Below, piece by piece: positions 58,829 to 64,000 of a stretch of 64,000 bases of DNA. Source of the DNA: Arthrobacter roseus (GTDB lineage Bacteria > Actinomycetota > Actinomycetes > Actinomycetales > Micrococcaceae). Each line of letters begins with the position of its first letter. Within the stretch, counting starts at the first letter, position 1. A program made the translations under genes and the position numbers. The notes beneath the pieces were generated by a model. It ran no database searches. It was not told where the DNA came from and worked only from the letters and a program-made list of their open reading frames with translations. Where the stretch lies: contig NZ_JAFBCU010000001.1 of assembly GCF_016907875.1 (NCBI RefSeq), positions 124,001-188,000 on the forward strand, given 5' to 3'.

Positions 58829-60286
58829 ATGGCAGATGACAAGGACACCGCAGGCACAGTACCCGTCGACGCACCAGAGGTGAAGGACGTCAGCGACGAC
58901 TTCACCACACGTCAGCACACCACGGCGTCGGGCTTGAAATACACAACGACGACGGGCCGACTGGTCCTGCGCCTCGAGGAGACCAAGGACGGGAAGACGG
59001 ACGGCTTCAAGCCGAAGGCGGAGATCTTCGTAGTTGCTTATACCGCTGATTCCGCGGACATGAAGCGCCCGGTCACGTTCGCCTTCAACGGCGGACCAGG
59101 TTCCGCATCCGTGTGGCTGCACCTTGGTTTGCTGGGTCCGCGCATGGTGGATTCAGGCGACGTCGGGAGCCTGACACCAGCGCCGTATGGTCTGGTGGAC
59201 AACCCTGAGAGTATCCTCGAGCACAGTGACCTCGTGATGATTGACCCCGTCAACACCGGCTTCTCTCGAGTGGTGGAAGGCGGCGAAACCGATCAGTTCC
59301 ACGCGTTCGTTGAAGACCGCGACCTTGTCGCTGAAGTGATTCGACTCTGGACCACGCGCAACAACCGGTGGCTCTCGCCCAAGTATCTGGTGGGTGAATC
59401 CTACGGAACCCTGCGCGCCGTCGCCGTCGCAGGCAGGCTCTTTGACGCCTACGGTATGGCCGTCAATGGGCTGGGACTGATTTCCACCGTCCTGAACATG
59501 TCCACCCTTCGGTTCTTCCCCGGTAGCGATGTCCCCTACGCCCTGCACCTGCCCACGTATGCTGCCATCGCCCACTATCACGGCCGCCACGGCGACCGCC
59601 CTCTGGCCGACGTCGTTCGGGAGGCGGAGGAGTTCGCGGCGAAGGACTTTGGCTATGCACTCACGCAGGGGTCGCGCCTGAGTGAAGCGGAATACGACGA
59701 CGTTGTGCGACAGATCGCGGAGCTCACCACCCTGGACGAAGGATTCATCCGTCGATCAAACCTGCGGTGGGCTTATCATGAGTTCGCAGCCGAACTCCTG
59801 CGTGGTGACGGGCTGGCCGTTGGCCGTATCGATGGGCGGTTCACGGCGCCGCCAGCGAAACTGCATGCGTCGGAAGCCTTTGATGATCCGAGTATCCGCG
59901 CGATCACCGGCCCCTACGCCGCGGCCATGAACCATTATGTGCGGGCGGAGCTCGGCTACGAGAATGATCTGCCGTACGAGATCCTCACCGCCCGCGTTCA
60001 CCCGTGGAGTTACAAGACGTTCGAGGGATCACCCGTGGATGTCTCCCCGGTGCTTGAACGCCTCATGGTCCACAACCCGAACCTCCGGGTTCATGTGGAC
60101 TACGGCTATCACGACGGCGCCACTCCCCATTTCGCCGCGGAATACGTGTGGGCACACATGAATCTGGACGAGGACGCCCGCTCCCGCTTCACGCATCACT
60201 ACCACGAGGCCGGGCACATGATGTATCTGAAGCCGGAGTGCCGCTTGGCGCAGCTGGAGGCGCTGAAGCACTTCGTGACGGCCTGA
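58829..60286 (+). CDS. Peptidase S10 (serine carboxypeptidase-like), without signal peptide
   Basis: 485 residues from ATG 58829, chosen because TAGGCT (58817-58822) lies 6 nt upstream. The alpha/beta-hydrolase triad is visible: Ser in YLVGESYGTLRAVA, Asp in VHVDYGYHDGATPHF, His in HEAGHMMYL; the oxyanion loop is FAFNGGPGSASVWLHLG. Most S10 enzymes are secreted, but no signal is seen here, so it probably cleaves C-terminal residues of peptides in the cytoplasm. An inverted repeat follows the gene. Confidence 0.88.
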   Translation: MADDKDTAGTVPVDAPEVKDVSDDFTTRQHTTASGLKYTTTTGRLVLRLEETKDGKTDGFKPKAEIFVVAYTADSADMKRPVTFAFNGGPGSASVWLHLGLLGPRMVDSGDVGSLTPAPYGLVDNPESILEHSDLVMIDPVNTGFSRVVEGGETDQFHAFVEDRDLVAEVIRLWTTRNNRWLSPKYLVGESYGTLRAVAVAGRLFDAYGMAVNGLGLISTVLNMSTLRFFPGSDVPYALHLPTYAAIAHYHGRHGDRPLADVVREAEEFAAKDFGYALTQGSRLSEAEYDDVVRQIAELTTLDEGFIRRSNLRWAYHEFAAELLRGDGLAVGRIDGRFTAPPAKLHASEAFDDPSIRAITGPYAAAMNHYVRAELGYENDLPYEILTARVHPWSYKTFEGSPVDVSPVLERLMVHNPNLRVHVDYGYHDGATPHFAAEYVWAHMNLDEDARSRFTHHYHEAGHMMYLKPECRLAQLEALKHFVTA

Positions 60287-60344
60287 CTAACGCCGCCGCA
60301 CCCACCCCTACCGACGCGTCTTCCACGGCCCAACTTCCGCCCAT

Positions 60345-60408
60345 GCGTCCGCAGTAATTGTTGGAATAGCCCGGAATCCTACTCTATTCCAACAACTACT
60401 GCGGACGC
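60345..60408. repeat. Intergenic inverted repeat, 25-bp arms
   Basis: Arms 60345-60369 and 60384-60408 pair with one mismatch around a 14-nt loop (outer ends GCGTCCGCAGTA). It lies between the S10 and mycoredoxin-like genes. It may terminate the S10 transcript; no T-run is present. Confidence 0.9.
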
Positions 60409-60429
60409 GTTCAGCAGAACGGTGAAATT

Positions 60430-60867
60430 ATGATCTCTCTCATGCGCTGGGCCAATGCGACGGCGTTGGCGGCAGCCGCCATCGTGCTCCTGATCATTTT
60501 CAGTCAGGACGGGCGGTGGGTGATTGGCGGGATAGCCGCCGTCGTGCTGCTGGTTGGCGCCTGGTTTCTCAGTCCGCTCAACGGACGGAGCTCCACGAAG
60601 TGGACAGGCAACCACGGTAAAGACGAGGTTGTTATTTTCTGGCGACCGGGCTGTGTCTTCTGCATACGCATGAAGGCCTCCCTTGGCCGAGCTGGGCGCA
60701 AGGCAACCTGGTACAACATCTGGAGCGATCCCGCTGCCGCCGAATTTGTTCGGGCGCACAACAACGGAAATGAGACAGTACCTACCGTGATCCTGCGAGG
60801 AGGGGTCGCGACGAATCCTGAGCCCGGAACGGTTCGTCAAGCACTTGAGCGGGTTGGTCAGCGCTAG
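60430..60867 (+). CDS. Membrane-anchored mycoredoxin/glutaredoxin-like protein
   Basis: 145 residues. Two N-terminal hydrophobic helices (ATALAAAAIVLLIIFS, VIGGIAAVVLLVGAWFL) are followed by a thioredoxin-fold domain (60-140) with the active site WRPGCVFCIRMK and cis-Pro in NETVPTVIL. Mycoredoxins reduce mycothiol-mixed disulfides; the CxxC here is CVFC. The membrane anchor suggests action at the inner face of the membrane. Convergent with the DUF456-like gene; the two overlap by 4 nt at their ends. Confidence 0.85.
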   Translation: MISLMRWANATALAAAAIVLLIIFSQDGRWVIGGIAAVVLLVGAWFLSPLNGRSSTKWTGNHGKDEVVIFWRPGCVFCIRMKASLGRAGRKATWYNIWSDPAAAEFVRAHNNGNETVPTVILRGGVATNPEPGTVRQALERVGQR

Positions 60868-61361
60868 GACAGGGCGTTGATCCAGAGTCCGGTGACCCAC
60901 ACAGTGCCAGCGGCAAAGCCGCAGCCCAGCTCAACGAGGATGCCGAGACCAGTGGCCTTCAGCGCAGCATAGCTGGAGGACCACGCGGGGCCAAACTCTT
61001 TGTGCCGGGTCAGCTCGCTCAGGAACAAGCCCAGCGCGAACCCCACAAACAGGCCGACGACGGGAATGACGAACATCCCGACGACACCGAGTACCAGCCC
61101 TGCAAGGATCGACCAGCTCGGAATTTTCCGCTGCTTCATGGTGCGTCCGGTCAAAATGGCGCTGGCTGTCATGCCGACAATGACCAGCGCCGCGCCCACC
61201 CCGAACACAACCCACCCAGCCGCGGTCTGAACGGTCAGCGCCCAGATGAGCAGACTGCCGGCAATGAGTAGACTTCCAGGCAGCACCGGAACGATGATTC
61301 CCACAATGCCGACGCCAATGAGTAGCGCACACAGCACGGCGACCACGATCTGCGTATCCAT
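60864..61361 (-). CDS. DUF456-type small membrane protein
   Basis: 165 residues from the ATG at 61361 (MDTQIVVAVL); earlier in-frame ATGs at 61385 and 61421 are less likely because they add a polar tail. Glycine-rich hydrophobic helices (VGIVGIIVPVLPGSLLIAG, AGWVVFGVGAALVIVGMTA, IPVVGLFVGFALGLFLSEL) fit DUF456. Function unknown in the family. The 3' end overlaps the convergent mycoredoxin-like gene. Confidence 0.82.
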   Translation of the reverse strand: MDTQIVVAVLCALLIGVGIVGIIVPVLPGSLLIAGSLLIWALTVQTAAGWVVFGVGAALVIVGMTASAILTGRTMKQRKIPSWSILAGLVLGVVGMFVIPVVGLFVGFALGLFLSELTRHKEFGPAWSSSYAALKATGLGILVELGCGFAAGTVWVTGLWINALS

Positions 61362-61475
61362 GGTCCCATCCTGCCACTGGTTCATGCCCTGAGGGCCATA
61401 TTCCACTTGTCGGCACCCCAACGTCTCACTAAGGTTACTTACAACGTGGTTTTTGACCGCAACTAGGAGGTAGCT

Positions 61476-62831
61476 ATGAGTACCAACCAGTCAGACGGCA
61501 ACAACGGTCGCCGAGATGTCCCCGAAGACATAGGACGCGAATCGAAGCAGACGGGCGACGACCGCCCTACTTTGGGCGAGCGGCTCACTGGGCGTGGGCG
61601 TCGTGGTGGCGAGGGCCGCGATGTGGACTCACGCGATCCGAACCCTCGCGATAGCGATCGCAGGGATGCTACAAGTCACGGCGACCATATCGCGGGCACC
61701 ACCAATGATGCGTCTGGGTCGAGGGCACAAGGTATCGGCGACGATGGATCGGCCCGGGACGGAGCGTCTCGGGAGGGGTTGCGTGCAGACACGAACCGCG
61801 AGCGGCTCGGTGAGGGAAGTACCCGCAGGCCTACGAACGACGGCGGCAATGACCGGACTAATAAAGACGGCGCCCGCTACGAACATCGCTCCGCGGGTTC
61901 CTCGCCCGTAGCAGGCGGGACCGGCGGCGCTGCAGGTACTGGGGCGGGAGCAGCCGGAGCTGGGCTCGAGGGCACCAGCGCGACGAGCCCCGGACCACGC
62001 GCCGACCGTGCCTCTGCTCGGACGGACGGTCCAACCGATGACCGACCGCGCGATGACGACCAGGTTGGGCGCGACACGGACGACAACCGTCGGAACGGCG
62101 AAGAAACGCGGGCGATGCCGGTAACGCACACCAAGGATCCGGATGAAGACCGTAGACGTCGGGACCGGGACGTCGACGGTGATCGTGGTCACGACCGCGA
62201 TTCCTCCGCCGCGGGAGTTGGAGTCGGGGCTGGTGCGGCGGCGATGCCAGCGAACCGTGAGGCGCTGCTGGACCGCGAGAAGGAACAATTTGGCGGCATG
62301 AAGTTCGGGTCGGCGTTCTTTGGCTGGTTGACGGCTACGGGCCTGGCTGTGCTGCTGACTGCGCTGGCGGCCGCCATCGCGTCCGCAGTGGGCGCATCAA
62401 CAAACACGAGCATCAACGAGATTGCCAACACGGCAGCTGAGGATCCGGCATCGGTGGGCATCCCGGCAGCGATCGTTATCGGCGTGATACTGCTGATCTC
62501 TTACTATGCGGGCGGCTACGTTGCCGGGCGTATGGCGCGCTTCAACGGGATGAAGCAGGGGGTCGCCGTGTGGCTCTGGGCAATTATCATCGCCGTTGTT
62601 CTGGGCATTCTCGGCATCATTTTCGGTGACGCTTTCAGTGAACAGCTGGCGAACATGAACACGTTCCCGCGGATTGAAGCGAGCCAGTTCACCACGGGCG
62701 GCGTCGTCGCCCTGCTGATTGCTCTGGCGATTGCACTGCTGGGAGCGGTCCTCGGAGGACTCACCGGTATGCGCTATCACCGCAAGATCGACCGAGCCAC
62801 GTACGACGACGACGTTCGTGGCACCCGGTAA
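61476..62831 (+). CDS. Membrane protein with long Asp/Arg-rich disordered N terminus
   Basis: 451 residues. Residues 1-255 are almost free of hydrophobic residues and dominated by Asp, Arg, Gly and Thr (REGLRADTNRERLGEGSTRR, DEDRRRRDRDVDGDRGHDRD), so they should be disordered and mixed-charge. Residues 260-450 form four or so membrane helices of a YrzE-like type (FFGWLTATGLAVLLTALAAA, IVIGVILLISYYAGGYVAGR, GGVVALLIALAIALLGAVLG). AGGAGG precedes ATG 61476. Cytoplasmic location of the tail is likely. Function unknown. Confidence 0.8.
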   Translation: MSTNQSDGNNGRRDVPEDIGRESKQTGDDRPTLGERLTGRGRRGGEGRDVDSRDPNPRDSDRRDATSHGDHIAGTTNDASGSRAQGIGDDGSARDGASREGLRADTNRERLGEGSTRRPTNDGGNDRTNKDGARYEHRSAGSSPVAGGTGGAAGTGAGAAGAGLEGTSATSPGPRADRASARTDGPTDDRPRDDDQVGRDTDDNRRNGEETRAMPVTHTKDPDEDRRRRDRDVDGDRGHDRDSSAAGVGVGAGAAAMPANREALLDREKEQFGGMKFGSAFFGWLTATGLAVLLTALAAAIASAVGASTNTSINEIANTAAEDPASVGIPAAIVIGVILLISYYAGGYVAGRMARFNGMKQGVAVWLWAIIIAVVLGILGIIFGDAFSEQLANMNTFPRIEASQFTTGGVVALLIALAIALLGAVLGGLTGMRYHRKIDRATYDDDVRGTR

Positions 62832-62852
62832 GTAACTCCACCAGAAAAACAC

Positions 62853-62907
62853 AGTGCAGCTCTTGTGACCTTTAGCAGTGAAGGCCGCAGGGGCTGCACT
62901 TTTGTTT
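62853..62907 (+). terminator. Possible terminator with long loop
   Basis: AGTGCAGC (62853-62860) pairs with GCTGCACT (62893-62900), followed by TTTGTTT. The loop is 32 nt and may fold further. It follows the disordered membrane-protein gene. Confidence 0.55.
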
Positions 62908-62990
62908 GGGCGCGCAGGAGTCAGGAAAGTTTTCCACAGCCGGTGACCGACCAAGAGCGCCGGCGTTGAGGACGTGGAAAACTCAAGACC

Positions 62991-63802
62991 ATGGATATCT
63001 CTGACGGCTCGCGGTTCAACCATGGACTTGAGGGCGACTCCTACCCGCGCCCCTTCAGCTCTTCCGGGACAATGCGCCGCGGCGTCGTCGCATTCGGCAT
63101 CTCTCTGGCGCTCTTGGTATTCGCATATTTCCTCGTTACTTGGTCAGAGTATTTCCCGGCCAGCATGGTGGCCGCAGCTGCCGCTTTCGTTACCTTGCTG
63201 GCACCTATCTGGGACTCGAGCACAATCCACGACAACGCGTATGAGCTGATCAGGGATACCGCAGGTGAGGAAATGATTCAGGTGCAGGACAAAACCCAGT
63301 TTCGGCTCTGGTGCGCCCGCCTGCTGCTGGCATCTCTGCTGTTGGCGGCATTTTTTGTGGGAAACGGTGAAGCGGTGTGGGGGGCCTGCTTCGGCGTCGT
63401 GGCCCTGATGCTCCTACTGTCTGTGATATTCGGCAAATTCCCAAGCCCTGCAACCCTGGTTCTGGACAACCCGAGGACTATCACCACCTACTCTGGAACA
63501 ACATCACCTCGATCACGCCGACCAGTCAGGGCATGCCGGGCTGGGGGTGGCTCAGGGAGCCCATGCGCTACATAGACATTCGCTACCTGGGCTATGAAGC
63601 CGGACCCGCAGAACCAGACACAGTCAAATTGCCGATGGAGCAGCGGATCCTGCTGATTCACTGCAGAATGCCCCCAGAAACTCTTTTGGATCTGTTGTAC
63701 CTGTTGTGGCTGACTCCGAAAGCTCGTGAGTACGTTGGGCAACCAGAGCTACTGCTGGAGCAGATTCGCCAAGCGCCGACCGCAACCGTCATAACTCGGT
63801 AA
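62991..63802 (+). pseudogene. Membrane protein gene with a frameshift, unknown function
   Basis: From ATG 62991 the frame reads two pairs of membrane helices (VVAFGISLALLVFAYFLVTW, MVAAAAAFVTLLAPIW, LLLASLLLAAFFVG, ACFGVVALMLLLSVIFG) and then VLDNP before losing sense. One extra base near 63472 would give VLDNPEDYHHLLWNNITSIT and continue through GMPGWGWLREPMRYIDIRYL to the stop at 63802, a 270-residue protein. No family recognised. The missing base lies in CCGAGGAC. It may be a real mutation or an assembly error. Confidence 0.7.
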
Positions 63803-63842
63803 TGCGCAGGCTACGTACATTTTCAACCTGTATTGTGAACAC

Positions 63843-64000
63843 ATGAGCACAACTACCTCCGGGCGCGCTGTTCGCGTGTCAAAACCGAACGACATCGTCG
63901 CCTCGTACTCTGTCCTGCTTAAGCAGGTCCGTAGCGAAGGACTGCTGACGAGACGTCGAGGGTTCTACATCTCCCTCTTTATCCTTCTCACATTGGCGCT
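63843..64000 (+). CDS. Probable fatty acid desaturase, 3' end outside window
   Basis: ATG 63843 has TATTGT (63831-63836) 6 nt upstream. The 52 visible residues (DIVASYSVLLKQVRSEGLLT, RRRGFYISLFILLTLA) resemble the N terminus of actinobacterial acyl-CoA/fatty acid desaturases, which begin with a short cytoplasmic helix before the first membrane segment. The histidine boxes would lie beyond the edge, so the call is tentative. Confidence 0.5.
   Translation, partial: MSTTTSGRAVRVSKPNDIVASYSVLLKQVRSEGLLTRRRGFYISLFILLTLA

Overview
The window looks like a chromosome segment of a high-GC actinobacterium of the Micrococcaceae (Arthrobacter sensu lato). Supporting signs are the gene content (short CstA with a small CC-ending partner and an ArsA-type ATPase, an MSMEG_6728-type protein, a membrane-anchored mycoredoxin-like protein, CopD), GTG/TTG starts, and about twenty genes whose TANNNT -10 box lies 6-7 nt before the start codon, as expected for leaderless mRNAs. 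I see no rRNA, CRISPR array, prophage or origin. One tRNA (Ala, CGC) is present.

Layout. 1-1414: 3' part of an Mrr-type restriction endonuclease, then a Phd/RelE toxin-antitoxin pair. 1486-4023: argE-like deacetylase, a 45-residue basic protein, and an alanine dehydrogenase/N5-carboxyethylornithine synthase-like enzyme. 4069-4160 is a relic of a second RelE toxin, followed by a heliorhodopsin gene on the minus strand. 5084-6916: a GH114 glycosidase lipoprotein gene split by a 1012-bp ISL3-type element that lacks its transposase 3' end. 7053-8326: membrane protein plus YtrA-type GntR regulator.

8349-17333 is the main catabolic block: a NagR/DasR-like repressor, two palindromic operators, and a co-directional set (sugar ABC binding protein, two permeases, nagB, a beta-propeller glycosidase, a secreted EEP-fold phosphodiesterase, a ROK kinase, nagA). 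Together they predict uptake and breakdown of an amino-sugar compound that needs an unusual glycosidase and perhaps a phosphodiesterase.

17466-34743 is mostly housekeeping and accessory genes: pentapeptide repeat, Hsp15-like, NUDIX, MBL-fold, HAD, secreted subtilase, nuclease lipoprotein, MHS-type transporter, aldehyde dehydrogenase and oxidoreductase, ABC-2 exporter, AtoE, PNPOx-like. 35040-39041 is a giant Leu-x-x-Gly heptad-repeat membrane protein gene split by an IS1380-type element. 39225-46144: thioesterase, subtilase, a TM-pseudokinase-flippase fusion, and PutP. 46317-47971: two Ogt-type methyltransferase genes flanking a frameshifted sigma-factor gene. 48103-52823: CstA/CC-protein/ArsA-like ATPase, CopD, Tag glycosylase. 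53394-64000: glutamate-synthase-like flavoprotein, MSMEG_6728-type protein, tRNA-Ala, DinB, DHA2 efflux pump, S10 peptidase, mycoredoxin-like protein, small membrane proteins, a second frameshifted gene, and the start of a probable desaturase.

Integrity. Two genes are cleanly split by ISs with target duplications, two carry a single-base loss in the same local heptamer (CGAGGAC), and one toxin survives only as a fragment. Long, mutually unrelated imperfect inverted repeats lie in several intergenic gaps.
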